64,000 nucleotides of DNA from Peribacillus muralis (lineage in GTDB: Bacteria > Bacillota > Bacilli > Bacillales > DSM-1321): positions 3,649,051 through 3,713,050 of the forward strand of contig NZ_CP017080.1 of assembly GCF_001645685.2 (NCBI RefSeq), written 5' to 3'. Below are positions 15,478 through 24,789 of this stretch, piece after piece. Made by a program: the position numbers and the translations under genes. The number at the start of each line of letters is the position of its first letter. Position 1 is the stretch's first letter. Under the pieces are notes generated by a model. It saw only the letters and a list, made by a program, of their open reading frames with translations. It was not told where the DNA came from and did not search any database.

Positions 15478-16659
15478 ATGGCTCCAATACTTATATGTGC
15501 GATCTTTTTGCTTGGCTATGGCATAGTCGAACAAATACGCCATCAGAAGCGTCTCGACTCCATTCCCGTACGAGTGAATGTGAATGGGATCCGCGGAAAA
15601 TCAACTGTAACGCGTCTGATTACAGGTGTAATCCAGGAAGCTAAATACAAAACAGTAGGAAAAACGACCGGAACCTCTGCTAGGATGATTTATTGGTTTA
15701 CGGACAAAGAAAAACCGATTAAGCGCCGTCCGGAGGGACCGAACATTGGTGAACAGCGGCGTGTCGTCAAGGAAGTGGCTGATTTGGGCACGGAAGCACT
15801 AGTTTGTGAATGCATGGCCGTTCAGCCTGATTATCAACTAATCTTCCAAAATAAAATGATTCAAGCCAATATCGGGGTCATCGTGAATGTACTCGAGGAC
15901 CACATGGATGTCATGGGTCCGACTTTGGACGAGGTTGCCGAAGCATTCACTGCTACCATCCCCTATAATGGTCATTTAATAACGATTGAAAGTGAGTATT
16001 TGGACTTTTTCAAACAAATTGCCAAGGAACGCAACACGAAGGTGATTGTCGCTGATAATTCAAGAATCTCGGAAGATTACTTGCGCGAATTCGATTATAT
16101 GGTATTTCCCGATAACGCCTCACTTGCTTTAGCCGTAGCCGAGGCTTTGGGCATCGATGAAAAAACGGCCTTTCGCGGCATGTTACATGCACATCCCGAT
16201 CCAGGTGCGATGCGAATCACCAAGTTCGGGAATTCAATCCAGCCAACTTACTTTGTAAATGGCTTTGCTGCAAATGATGCATCATCGACTTTGAACATCT
16301 GGGAACGTGTCAATACGTTCGGATACAGCTCAGAACCGCCTATCGTCATCATGAACTGCCGTCCCGATCGCGTGGACCGTACCGAGCAGTTTGCGAGAGA
16401 TGTATTGCCTTACATAAAATCTACAATCGTCATTGCCATCGGGGAAACGACTTCACCGATCACCAGGGCATTCGAACAAGGTAACTTGGATACCAATGAG
16501 TATTGGGATCTAGAAAACTGGTCGACGGAAGAAATCGTTGCCCGCCTCGGCCCAGCCATGAAAAATCGCGTCGTATACGGTGTCGGTAACATACATGGTG
16601 CAGCGGAGCCATTAATTGAAGCATTCATGAAATCTAAAACAAAGCAAAAAGCGAGTTAA
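15478..16659 (+). CDS. capB: Poly-gamma-glutamate synthase subunit CapB/PgsB
   Basis: ATP-dependent amide ligase of 393 residues that polymerises glutamate through its gamma-carboxyl, working with CapC at the membrane. A hydrophobic N-terminus (residues 2-16) precedes the Mur-ligase-like ATP site NGIRGKST (36-43). RPEGPNIGEQRRVVKEVADL, VLEDHMDVMGPT and NCRPDRVDRTEQFA are conserved CapB/PgsB blocks. Length matches B. subtilis PgsB (393). The ribosome site is GAGAGGG. It is the first gene of capB-capC-capA-capD-capE. Confidence 0.96.
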   Translation: MAPILICAIFLLGYGIVEQIRHQKRLDSIPVRVNVNGIRGKSTVTRLITGVIQEAKYKTVGKTTGTSARMIYWFTDKEKPIKRRPEGPNIGEQRRVVKEVADLGTEALVCECMAVQPDYQLIFQNKMIQANIGVIVNVLEDHMDVMGPTLDEVAEAFTATIPYNGHLITIESEYLDFFKQIAKERNTKVIVADNSRISEDYLREFDYMVFPDNASLALAVAEALGIDEKTAFRGMLHAHPDPGAMRITKFGNSIQPTYFVNGFAANDASSTLNIWERVNTFGYSSEPPIVIMNCRPDRVDRTEQFARDVLPYIKSTIVIAIGETTSPITRAFEQGNLDTNEYWDLENWSTEEIVARLGPAMKNRVVYGVGNIHGAAEPLIEAFMKSKTKQKAS

Positions 16660-16674
16660 GTAGGAGGAACCTTA

Positions 16675-17124
16675 ATGTTTGGATCGGATTTATATGTAGC
16701 CTTAGTATTGGGAGTAACACTTAGCCTTATCTTTTCAGAAAAAACGGGTGTCGTGCCCGCAGGACTTATTGTGCCAGGTTATTTGGCACTCGTATTTGAC
16801 CAATGGGAGATCATGCTGGTCATCATGATCATTAGTGTCGTAACTTATTTGATCGTCACTCATGGCCTTTCGAGATGGGTGATACTTTACGGAAGAAGAA
16901 AATTCGCAGCCATGATGGTGACCGGGATTTGCTTGAAGCTCATATTGGACTTCGTCTATCCCGTCATGCCATTCGAAATATTCGAGTTTCGGGGAATCGG
17001 GATAATCGTACCTGGTTTGATCGCGAATACCATTCAAAGACAAGGAATGCCATTAACGCTTGGCAGCACGCTTTTATTATCCGGTTTAACTTTCGGTTTA
17101 ATGAACGTGTATTACCTATTCTGA
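16675..17124 (+). CDS. capC: Poly-gamma-glutamate synthesis membrane subunit CapC/PgsC
   Basis: Membrane protein of 149 residues, exactly the family length, forming the synthase with CapB. About five helices. Conserved segments are TGVVPAGLIVPGYLALVFDQ near residue 23 and RGIGIIVPGLIANTIQRQGM near residue 105. TAGGAGGA precedes the ATG, 15 bases after capB. Confidence 0.96.
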   Translation: MFGSDLYVALVLGVTLSLIFSEKTGVVPAGLIVPGYLALVFDQWEIMLVIMIISVVTYLIVTHGLSRWVILYGRRKFAAMMVTGICLKLILDFVYPVMPFEIFEFRGIGIIVPGLIANTIQRQGMPLTLGSTLLLSGLTFGLMNVYYLF

Positions 17125-17134
17125 GGTGCATAAA

Positions 17135-18379
17135 ATGAAACGGACTTTAAACGCTAAAGAAAAAACACTTATTTTTATTAAACGGACAAAGAAAAACAAT
17201 CTTAAGTACGCTGGAATCATTCTACCTATCTTACTGATCGCCCTAGTCATCACCACGTGGATGGGACGGGCCGAGGAAGTGAAAACAGTCCCTCCCAAAT
17301 CTGATCAGCCATCGACGATGACAATGGTCGGTGATGTGATGATGGGGCGTTATGTGGAGGAGGTGACGGAAAAACATGGGTATGACTACCTGTTCCGATA
17401 CATGAAGCCTTATTTTGCCGATTCGGACTATGTCAGCGGCAATTATGAACACCCGGCATTGAAAGATGATGCCTCGAGCTATAAGGAAGCCGATACAGCC
17501 ATCCGGTTAAACTCCAACAAAAGCGGAGTCAAGGCGGTTAAGGATGCAGGTTTTTCTGTCATGACCCTTGCCAATAACCATATGATGGACTTTGAGGAGC
17601 AAGGATTGCTCGACACGATTGATGAATTCAAACGTACGGATATGAACTATGTAGGTGCTGGGAAAAACACTGCCGAGGCTAAAGCCAGCATCGACTATGC
17701 AGATGTTAACGGCGTTCGGGTGGCAACTCTTGGGTTCACCGATGTTTATGGCAAGGACGCGGTACCGACCGATACTCAAGCTGGGATTTTGAATTCAAAC
17801 CCTGATTTATTATTTGAAATGATCGGAAAAGCAAAGGATGCCAAGCAAGGCAATGCAGATCTGGTTGTAGTGAATATGCATTGGGGTCAGGAATATTCCA
17901 CATCCGCAACCTTGCGCCAAAAAGACTTGGCTAAAGCGGTCATCGACGCGGGTGCTGACATCATCATCGGGCATCATCCCCATGTCCTGCAATCGTTTGA
18001 CGTTTATAAGGACGGGATCATTTTCTATAGTTTAGGTAACTTCATATTCGATCAAGGCTGGACACGTACAAAGGATTCTGCCATGGTCCAATATCATTTG
18101 GCGGAGGACGGAAAAGCATCGATCGATGTCGTTCCCCTGCAAATTGAGGAGGCAACACCAAGGCCAGCCACTTCGAAAGCGGACCAATCCCGTGTTTACC
18201 GACAGCTGACGAAGGAAACGGGTAAAAACGTCCAGTGGTCGAAAAAAGCGGATCATATCGAAATCAACATGAACCACAAAAAGGTCATCGACCATAAAAC
18301 ACAGCGTGAACAAGAAGAAAAAGCGGCGGAAGCAAAAAAAGCTGCACAAGAGAAACGAGCAGCAGCTACCAAACAATAG
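17135..18379 (+). CDS. capA: Poly-gamma-glutamate export/synthesis protein CapA/PgsA
   Basis: A 414-residue protein with one N-terminal membrane helix (about 26-45, IILPILLIALVITTWMG) and a large extracytoplasmic metallophosphatase-like (CapA, PF09587) domain. Motifs are MVGDVMMGR, NYEHPAL, LANNHMMDFEEQG, VVNMHWGQEY and IIGHHPHVLQ, which carry the likely metal ligands, then YSLGNFIFDQ. The C-terminus is an Ala/Lys/Glu-rich helix. It works with CapBC in transport and polymer extension. GAGGTG overlaps the capC stop, and ATG at 17135 is 6 bases on. Confidence 0.95.
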   Translation: MKRTLNAKEKTLIFIKRTKKNNLKYAGIILPILLIALVITTWMGRAEEVKTVPPKSDQPSTMTMVGDVMMGRYVEEVTEKHGYDYLFRYMKPYFADSDYVSGNYEHPALKDDASSYKEADTAIRLNSNKSGVKAVKDAGFSVMTLANNHMMDFEEQGLLDTIDEFKRTDMNYVGAGKNTAEAKASIDYADVNGVRVATLGFTDVYGKDAVPTDTQAGILNSNPDLLFEMIGKAKDAKQGNADLVVVNMHWGQEYSTSATLRQKDLAKAVIDAGADIIIGHHPHVLQSFDVYKDGIIFYSLGNFIFDQGWTRTKDSAMVQYHLAEDGKASIDVVPLQIEEATPRPATSKADQSRVYRQLTKETGKNVQWSKKADHIEINMNHKKVIDHKTQREQEEKAAEAKKAAQEKRAAATKQ

Positions 18380-18472
18380 AACATACAGCCCATGCAATAA
18401 CGAACGATTGACTACGACGTGAACAAGAGAGACATACAACTTAGATACTCACCGAAAAAGGGGGATCCGCCG

Positions 18473-20047
18473 ATGATTAACCATATGACAAAAAAAGTGC
18501 TCCTTTCCCTTTGCCTGCTCATATATATAGCAGGATGCTCGAAGTCGCCCCCTCTTTCTGACACGAATGAACCGATCGATCATAAATCATATGGAGTCAG
18601 CTCTTCCAGCCCGATAGCAATCGATGTCGGGATGAAGATATTGAATAACGGCGGTACGGCGGCAGATGCCGCCATTGCGGTGTCCTATGCATTGGGGGTA
18701 ACCGAACCCTATGGATCTGGTATAGGCGGCGGAGGCGGCATGCTGATCGCCCCTAAGTCAGGCAAACCGAATTTCATCGATTATCGGGAATCCTCTCCGG
18801 AAGACCCAAGTTCAAGACACCAAACGGGAATACCCGGTTTAGTGGCCGGCATGCAGGTTGTCCACGATAAGTATGGAAGCGTACCAATGGAGGATCTCAT
18901 CCAGCCGGCTGTTGATTTGGCACAGGATGGGTTTAAAGTGAATGAAATGTTAGCTGCACGCCTGGCCGAAGCCGAACCAAGGCTTTCATCCGATGAAACT
19001 TCACTGTTTTACCCGGATGGTGATGCTCTGGAACAAGGCGAAACGCTAAGGCAGGAAAAGCTTGCCGATACATTGAAGAAAATTCAGCAACAAGGCCCTG
19101 ATGGTTTCTATAAAGGAGATATCGCCCGGGATATAAAAAAAGAAACAGACGTCGACTTGATGGATTTAAAGCGTTATGAAGTGAAAGAACGGAAGCCTGT
19201 CCAGGGAACATTTGCAGGTTATGACGTGTGGACGGCCCCTCCCCCCTTTTCCGGCATAACCGTTCTTGAAATGTTGAGACTTGCCGAAGAAGCGAACCTT
19301 GGCGATATAAAAAGCAAATCTGCTTATATGAAAGTGCTCGGGGCCATCACCAATACCGCTTACGGGGATCGGGTCAACCATATCGGGGATGGAACCAGTC
19401 CAGCTAAAGCTGAACAGCTGCTCTCCCCCATCCACTTGACCAATCTTACACATAAAATCAAAAATGACAGCTGGGATTATAAGGAATCCGATGAATCGGA
19501 AGAACATGAAAGCACCACACATTTTGTGATCATGGATAAGTATGGCACGATCGTTTCTACCACAAATACGCTTAGTAACTTTTTTGGATCTGGTGACTAT
19601 ACGAATGGTTTTTTCCTGAATAATCAACTGAAAAACTTCGGCTCCGACTTGAATGATCAAGAGGCTTATAAACGGTCCAGAACGTTCACGTCACCGACCA
19701 TTCTCAAAAAACCAGGGCAGGAATCGATTGGGATCGGCTTACCCGGCGGAGATAGGATTCCCCAAGTATTGATGCAGGTCCTATACTCATATGCGGAAAA
19801 AGAAGGCTCTTTCCAGGATATCATCGACCGTAATCGGTTCGTGTTTGACGGAAGGAAAATTCATACAGAAACAAAATTACCAAATGAAACGATATCGGAT
19901 TTGGAAGATTCCGGATACAAAGTCATTCATGATACGGACCCGATGTATTACGGCGGAGTACAAGTTCTCCTGAGAGACGAAAACACCGGACGATTAACGG
20001 GAGCTGGGGACAAGCGAAGGAACGGAAGCTGGAAGGCGCATCAATAA
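18473..20047 (+). CDS. capD: Capsule depolymerase/transpeptidase CapD (gamma-glutamyltranspeptidase family), lipoprotein
   Basis: Autoprocessing Ntn-hydrolase of 524 residues that cuts poly-gamma-glutamate and can attach it to peptidoglycan. The signal peptide ends in a lipobox (LLIYIAGC), so the enzyme should be anchored to the outer face of the membrane. The nucleophile is Thr348 in ESTTHFVIMD, the site of self-cleavage into large and small subunits. The glycine loop GSGIGGGGGMLIAP (near 85-98) and LPGGDRIPQ are family motifs. Short compared with ordinary GGTs, like B. anthracis CapD. GGGGGAT stands before ATG at 18473. The 93-base gap from capA has no terminator. Confidence 0.92.
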   Translation: MINHMTKKVLLSLCLLIYIAGCSKSPPLSDTNEPIDHKSYGVSSSSPIAIDVGMKILNNGGTAADAAIAVSYALGVTEPYGSGIGGGGGMLIAPKSGKPNFIDYRESSPEDPSSRHQTGIPGLVAGMQVVHDKYGSVPMEDLIQPAVDLAQDGFKVNEMLAARLAEAEPRLSSDETSLFYPDGDALEQGETLRQEKLADTLKKIQQQGPDGFYKGDIARDIKKETDVDLMDLKRYEVKERKPVQGTFAGYDVWTAPPPFSGITVLEMLRLAEEANLGDIKSKSAYMKVLGAITNTAYGDRVNHIGDGTSPAKAEQLLSPIHLTNLTHKIKNDSWDYKESDESEEHESTTHFVIMDKYGTIVSTTNTLSNFFGSGDYTNGFFLNNQLKNFGSDLNDQEAYKRSRTFTSPTILKKPGQESIGIGLPGGDRIPQVLMQVLYSYAEKEGSFQDIIDRNRFVFDGRKIHTETKLPNETISDLEDSGYKVIHDTDPMYYGGVQVLLRDENTGRLTGAGDKRRNGSWKAHQ

Positions 20048-20109
20048 AGTCCAGTCCAGGCCGTCCTTTGACCATCATATGAATGTAGTGAATATAGGGA
20101 GACGAGACT

Positions 20110-20274
20110 ATGAATATCGCAAAAAAAATAACAAGCTGGCTCATACCTGTTTTTCTCATTGCAGCCCTGCTTGTGACGATGAATACGTTCAAACGGACGG
20201 AAACTTTAACACATGACGAGCAAAAGAAAATCGAACAACATACAACGGTCAAACATGAAAAGGCGGGGCTTTGA
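20110..20274 (+). CDS. capE: Small poly-gamma-glutamate synthesis protein CapE/PgsE
   Basis: A 54-residue protein missed by a usual length cut-off. It has one membrane helix, [20 protein letters not shown], and then a charged tail rich in Glu, Lys and His ([20 protein letters not shown]). Length, topology and place after capD match CapE of B. anthracis (47 residues) and PgsE/YwtC of B. subtilis (55 residues), which are needed for full PGA production. GGGAG precedes the ATG and the operon terminator follows. Confidence 0.88.
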   Translation: MNIAKKITSWLIPVFLIAALLVTMNTFKRTETLTHDEQKKIEQHTTVKHEKAGL

Positions 20275-20300
20275 ACCCGAAAGCTAGATACGCTGCTACG

Positions 20301-20345
20301 AAGGATTGAGTCCGGTATTGCACCGGATTTAATCCTTTTGTTTTT
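20301..20345 (+). terminator. Terminator of the cap operon
   Basis: Stem AAGGATTGAGTCCGG / CCGGATTTAATCCTT (one mismatch), then TTGTTTTTG. Confidence 0.85.
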
Positions 20346-20393
20346 GCCCGCAACGGGTATTATCAATGAAATGACCAATACCGGAGGATGAAC

Positions 20394-21026
20394 ATGACTT
20401 CAGCCAGCTACACTAATTTTGCCGAGCTTACAAAAAATGAACAAGAACTCTTCGATTTCCGCATCATTTCGCATCACAGGAATCCCGCCATTGCCGTTCT
20501 TGCCATCCATGGGGGAAATATCGAACCAGGCACCAGTGAAATTGCCGTCGCCCTAGGAGAAAGACTGGGCGCGAGCACCTATCTATTCGAAGGGCTGAAG
20601 CCTCGAGGCAACCAGATTCTTCATATAAAATCCAGCTTGTTCAATGAACCGAGCGGGCTCGCCATGGCGGCCAACGCACAGACCACACTTACCATTCATG
20701 GACACCGCAACGAACAGGCTTCAATTGTTTACATCGGAGGACGTAATGAAACCTTCAAAAACGTGATCCGACATTCCCTGAAAGAAGCTGGATTTCAGGC
20801 ATATGACGCGCCAACGCACCTTTTGGGCATGAATGTTAGCAATATCGCCAACACCTGCAAAATGGGTGCAGGCGTTCAATTGGAGCTTTCCACCAAGCTT
20901 AGGAAAAGTATGTTCAAAGGTGATGACTTTAGCAGAAAGAACAGAATCAATCGCTTGGACCGCTTTCACCGCTTCGTTCACGCGCTTGAAAAAGGGGTGC
21001 TCACTTATAAACGGTTTATCAGGTGA
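20394..21026 (+). CDS. Poly-gamma-glutamate hydrolase, zinc-dependent (PghP/YjqB family)
   Basis: A 210-residue enzyme of the phage PGA-hydrolase family (DUF867), a zinc carboxypeptidase-like fold first described from Bacillus phages that digest the host capsule; B. subtilis has YjqB, YmaC and YndL. Motifs are AIHGGNIEPGTSEIA (zinc His and Glu), LTIHGHR and VYIGGRNE, and MGAGVQLELSTKLR near the C-terminus. No signal peptide is seen, so it acts in the cytoplasm, needs lysis to escape, or uses a non-classical route. ATG at 20394 is chosen because GGAGG is 6 bases upstream. It directly follows the cap operon terminator. Confidence 0.9.
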   Translation: MTSASYTNFAELTKNEQELFDFRIISHHRNPAIAVLAIHGGNIEPGTSEIAVALGERLGASTYLFEGLKPRGNQILHIKSSLFNEPSGLAMAANAQTTLTIHGHRNEQASIVYIGGRNETFKNVIRHSLKEAGFQAYDAPTHLLGMNVSNIANTCKMGAGVQLELSTKLRKSMFKGDDFSRKNRINRLDRFHRFVHALEKGVLTYKRFIR

Positions 21027-21038
21027 AAAGGTTCATGT

Positions 21039-22241
21039 TTAGTAGATAAGGTTTTCGGCTTGACCAAAGCTTTCGAACTTCACGGCAAAATACCCTGATG
21101 AAAGATTGGAAATATGAACGCCGGCATTTTCGGTTGTATGGAGGAAGCGTCCTGCCCCCAGGTAAATGCCGACGTGAGTTACGCCCAGCCTTGCCCCGGT
21201 ATCTCTAAAAAACACTAAATCCCCTGTTTTTGGATTATCGATTTTCGGTAGTAAGGAGAAGTATTCCTCCGCTGAACCGCGCTTTACTGAAAGGCCCTGC
21301 TCCTTCATGACCCAGTAGATGAATCCACTGCAATCCATTCCGATTCGGGGATCATCTTCCCCAAATGCATAGGTGAAGCCACGTAAAGTGTAGGCATACT
21401 TAATGACTTTCTCAGCTTTATCATAAGCAGCCTCCCGATTTACGTAAAACGGAAATAGAGGATTGCTGTAAATTTGAAGATACTGTCCTTTTATCAGTTC
21501 GCCAGCAGGGAGTGCATTGCGATTGTTGATCGTATTGACGGACACGCCGTAATTGTCCGATATCCCTTTAAGCGTTTCCCCGCTTTGGACGATATGCTCA
21601 CCTTTTGGGGTATACGTTTTATAGGCCAGTTTATATTTTGCAAAATAATTTTCCGTACTCGATCTTACCTGGACCGTTTCTGCCCCGTATCCGGACTGAA
21701 CGAACTGGTTCTTGCCGAGATAGATCCCAGCAGTCACGACCTTCAAACTTTCTTTTTCAAGAAAGAAAATAAGATCTCCTGCTTTCGGAGTCGATGTATC
21801 CATCCCTTGCTTATAAAAACCGTCCACCGTCAAACGGTCGATCGGAACCTTTTGCGCCGAAAGCACCCAATGAATCAATCCGCTGGAGTCAAAGCCCTTT
21901 ACAGGCGTCTCTTCTCCGGCCACTTTTTTAAATCCCAAAAAAGTTTTCGCATAGTTGGCAATCCTTTTCCCTCTCTCCGACCACTGGTAGGCGGCAGGCG
22001 TGTAGGCCGTCCGGATGATCGTCAACTTCTGGCCGGCATATAGCTTGTTATCTGGCAGCCCATTCGTTGCCATTAATTGCTCCGCGGATATATGATAGTC
22101 CCTTGCAACCGAATCTACCGTTTCGCTAGAAGCTACAGTATGAACCCGATCTGCCGCCTCCGCCATCAAGCCAGGGAAAAAAATGAAACCAACGAGCATT
22201 ACGCCTATAAGTACCCCGCTGCTTACTGTCTGTTTTAACAA
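21039..22241 (-). CDS. Exported LysM / NlpC-P60 hydrolase with an inactive first P60 domain
   Basis: A 400-residue exported protein. After the signal peptide comes a LysM (HTVASSETVDSVARDYHISA), a first NlpC/P60 domain (about 85-210), a second LysM (HIVQSGETLKGISDNYGVSV) and a second P60 domain (about 280-400). Domain 2 has the catalytic Cys304 in MDCSGF and the His in GVTHVGIYLG. Domain 1 has Ser119 in place of Cys (FDSSGL) and Ala in place of His (VVTAGIYLG), so it should be dead. TTG at 22241 follows GGAGGGG. Either a DL-endopeptidase of the cell wall or, given the neighbouring cap genes, a PgdS-like gamma-DL-glutamyl hydrolase. It converges on the PGA hydrolase gene. Confidence 0.9.
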   Translation of the reverse strand: MLKQTVSSGVLIGVMLVGFIFFPGLMAEAADRVHTVASSETVDSVARDYHISAEQLMATNGLPDNKLYAGQKLTIIRTAYTPAAYQWSERGKRIANYAKTFLGFKKVAGEETPVKGFDSSGLIHWVLSAQKVPIDRLTVDGFYKQGMDTSTPKAGDLIFFLEKESLKVVTAGIYLGKNQFVQSGYGAETVQVRSSTENYFAKYKLAYKTYTPKGEHIVQSGETLKGISDNYGVSVNTINNRNALPAGELIKGQYLQIYSNPLFPFYVNREAAYDKAEKVIKYAYTLRGFTYAFGEDDPRIGMDCSGFIYWVMKEQGLSVKRGSAEEYFSLLPKIDNPKTGDLVFFRDTGARLGVTHVGIYLGAGRFLHTTENAGVHISNLSSGYFAVKFESFGQAENLIY

Positions 22242-22478
22242 ATTATCCCCTCCTTCACGAACAAAATCCAGTAATCCCCAATGAACCTTATTACCTATCA
22301 AATTAAGAATCATACACCTTAATGCTTATTCACACCTCTAATATCGGTCAATAACATGAATCTTTTAGCCTATTAATCTTCTGAAAATACGTTTCACCTG
22401 ATTTGTTTTTGGGCAGGATGCCGGACTGATGAAGTCAGGGGAAGCCGAATTGGATTTGCGCAATTAATGTAATGTAAA

Positions 22479-22504
22479 AGGGGGAAAGCCATATGGCTCT
22501 CCCA
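22479..22504 (-). terminator. Weak terminator after the two-repeat protein gene
   Basis: Minus-strand stem GGGAGAGCCATATGGCTTTCCC followed by CCTTTTA. Confidence 0.55.
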
Positions 22505-22518
22505 CTCGATTGCTGATT

Positions 22519-23184
22519 TTAAGGCATGTACACGCTTTTAATATGGGCAAGCTTCAAAAACACCTGCTCGCCGCTTGCTGTCGTTAACTCGACCAAGTTA
22601 TTCACTGCCGTTTTCAATAACCCTATTTTCATCGGGTCTCCCCCCCCATCAAGGACCACAAGCTTTCCTGCATTTTTCTTTAATTGTTCTTCCAAGGAGC
22701 GCACCATTGGTACGGCTGAAGGATTGACCGGAAAGCATTCTTTACTGAGGGAGTAAGGGATGGCATGTTGAGCATAAGGGGAAAGCCATTTAAGGTGATG
22801 CAGTGATATATACATCGTTTTGTATACAGGGGAGTAGAACGCAAAGTAGTCATTGAAAACATTAGTGATATAACCGTGCAGCGGAATGTGGCCCGCAACG
22901 TGGATCTCCGAATAAACCCCTTTTGCATTCATTAAGGTTTTTCGATAGGAAATCGAGCCCATGTCCTCCATCATCGGTGGATCGGAGGGATATGCAATCT
23001 CACTATCTATTTCTTTACTCAGATTCAATCGATGGACCTGCAGCATCGGAAAATATAGAAACCGCTCTCCATTAAAAAGCACGAGTATATCCATGCCCAG
23101 ATCAGTTAATATTCCTTTGAACGTTTTTTTCCCCGAGAGCTGAACATCGATTTGCTTACCCAGCAATGCACCTGCATCACTCAT
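22519..23184 (-). CDS. Two-repeat protein with DUF2642-like (Sm-fold-like) domains
   Basis: A 221-residue soluble protein built from two similar halves. Residues about 7-52 (LLGKQIDVQLSGKKTFKGIL, then DILVLFNGERFLYFPMLQVH) and about 172-221 (KLVVLDGGGDPMKIGLLKTA, then NLVELTTASGEQVFLKLAHI) share the five-strand pattern of DUF2642 proteins, which in bacilli are often spore-associated. A third weaker copy (YSEIHVAGHIPLHGYITNVF) lies between. No catalytic residues stand out. The ribosome site GGAGGAG is good. Possibly a spore coat or storage protein; function unproven. Confidence 0.65.
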   Translation of the reverse strand: MSDAGALLGKQIDVQLSGKKTFKGILTDLGMDILVLFNGERFLYFPMLQVHRLNLSKEIDSEIAYPSDPPMMEDMGSISYRKTLMNAKGVYSEIHVAGHIPLHGYITNVFNDYFAFYSPVYKTMYISLHHLKWLSPYAQHAIPYSLSKECFPVNPSAVPMVRSLEEQLKKNAGKLVVLDGGGDPMKIGLLKTAVNNLVELTTASGEQVFLKLAHIKSVYMP

Positions 23185-23208
23185 TACTATCTCCTCCTAG
23201 AGGGTTAT

Positions 23209-24564
23209 TTAACTGAAGATCATTTGGACCCAAAAATATAATAATAGCAGTGTCGCCACTGTAGTCAGTGGTATGACTATCAAGGATACACTTAAGTAAT
23301 CTTTCCATGTTATTTTCACTTTATTCCGCTTCAGGATATGCATCCAGATAAGAGAGGCGAGGGTACCGATCGGCAACAACAACGAGCCCATGTCACTGCC
23401 GATTATATTTGCGAGATAGATGGTTTTTAAGGTGATTGGATCAAGTCCCATCTCCGTTAACGTAATCGTGCCTATCATTAATGCTGGATGATTGTTGAAG
23501 ATGTTTGATAAAAGCGAAACCAACCCGCCCATGACAAAACTGGCACTCAATAATCCTTGGTTCACTATCGGTTCACAGAGCTTTATGAGGAGGGTTGTCA
23601 GTCCTACATTATGCAGTCCATAAATGATGACATACATGGAGAAAGCGAATATCAGGATGTGCCATGGAGTTTTCTTTAGGATATCGACAGGATGGGTCCG
23701 TAGGTGATACCATCTCCAAACCAGCAAAGACAACGAGCCAAGGACGGCAACCCATTCAATGGGAATGGATAGGTAAGATGCGACGAAGAGTAAACAGCGT
23801 ATCACAAACACATACAGCAATACTTTCAGCATGAATATTGTTCGCTGCCGTTTCGTTTCAACCGTCATTTTCCCCTTTAAGGGGTGAAAGTTCCTCGTGA
23901 AGAAGCTTTCCTCGATGTCATATGAAAGCTCAGGCAATTTCTTGGGCAATTTTTTCCTGACCACCAGGAACATCAAGCATGACATGAAAAGCAGCCCCAT
24001 GGTAGCAGGTACGAACATCATGGCTGTATGCATATAAAGCGTCATATGCACAATTTGCAAAGCGATTAAATTAACAATGTTACTCACACCAATCGGGGCA
24101 CTCGAAGCAGTTGCAATCAATGCTCCGCTCAAAAGATAGGGAACCGCTTGGTGCGGCTTAAGCCTGAGATTTTTCAGGAGCAAGATCAATATGGGCGTTG
24201 TGATCAAGATGCTTCCATCATTATTGAATAGCAGAGTCATTAAAAAGCATAATAATTGAATGTACCAATATAGGCGATGACCCGAGCCTCTCGCAAGGAT
24301 GGCGAGCCTTGCAGCCGCCCAGTGAAAAAAGCCGAAGCTTTCCAGAATGACAGCCATCACGATCGTTGCCATGATGGTGATCGATGCCCCGCCAATTTTA
24401 CTGAGGATATCCAAAATGTCGCCATGGGATACCGTGCCGGATAGTAAAATCACCGCTGCACCGATTGAAGCTGGCCATGCTTCATTTATACCTCCCGGCC
24501 TCCATAATATGACGATCATTGTCATGACGAACACAAAAATAGCCATTCCAATTTCGAAATGCAT
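23209..24564 (-). CDS. ArsB/NhaD-type anion permease
   Basis: Membrane transporter of 451 residues from the ion-transporter superfamily, closest to ArsB arsenite pumps (B. subtilis YdfA type). About eleven helices. Conserved stretches are SIGAAVILLSGTVSHGDIL near 33, LLFNNDGSILITTPILILLL near 110, ASSAPIGVSNIVNLIALQIV near 152 and IFNNHPALMIGTITLTEMGL followed by NIIGSDMGSLLLPIGTLASL. An AAAGGAGAG site precedes the ATG. No arsR, arsC or arsA is nearby, so arsenite is only the best guess among anions. Confidence 0.85.
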   Translation of the reverse strand: MHFEIGMAIFVFVMTMIVILWRPGGINEAWPASIGAAVILLSGTVSHGDILDILSKIGGASITIMATIVMAVILESFGFFHWAAARLAILARGSGHRLYWYIQLLCFLMTLLFNNDGSILITTPILILLLKNLRLKPHQAVPYLLSGALIATASSAPIGVSNIVNLIALQIVHMTLYMHTAMMFVPATMGLLFMSCLMFLVVRKKLPKKLPELSYDIEESFFTRNFHPLKGKMTVETKRQRTIFMLKVLLYVFVIRCLLFVASYLSIPIEWVAVLGSLSLLVWRWYHLRTHPVDILKKTPWHILIFAFSMYVIIYGLHNVGLTTLLIKLCEPIVNQGLLSASFVMGGLVSLLSNIFNNHPALMIGTITLTEMGLDPITLKTIYLANIIGSDMGSLLLPIGTLASLIWMHILKRNKVKITWKDYLSVSLIVIPLTTVATLLLLYFWVQMIFS

Positions 24565-24741
24565 GCTGTTCTCTCCTTTGGGCCTTGAGCCATTGGACCC
24601 TACTTGTCCAATTCCTATATGTATATTCCTCTTTAAGGAAAAGGAATGGGGTGCTGACCAGGCATATTAAATTGTACCTTTGTCCTTTTAGTGGAAATGT
24701 CCGTTTAGGAGAGATGACCAGAGCTGTTGGTACGCATGCCA

Positions 24742-24775
24742 AAAAGGGAAAACCATTAAGCGGTCTCCCCTTTTG
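24742..24775 (-). terminator. Terminator of the dCache chemoreceptor gene
   Basis: Minus-strand arms AAAAGGGGAGACC and GGTTTTCCCTTTTT around a 7-base loop. Confidence 0.7.
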
Positions 24776-24789
24776 CCTTTTCCGTGACT

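Noticed and set aside
23209..24564. Arsenic resistance operon
   Set aside because: Only the ArsB-like permease is present, with no arsR, arsC, acr3 or arsenite-related gene nearby, so I describe a permease only.
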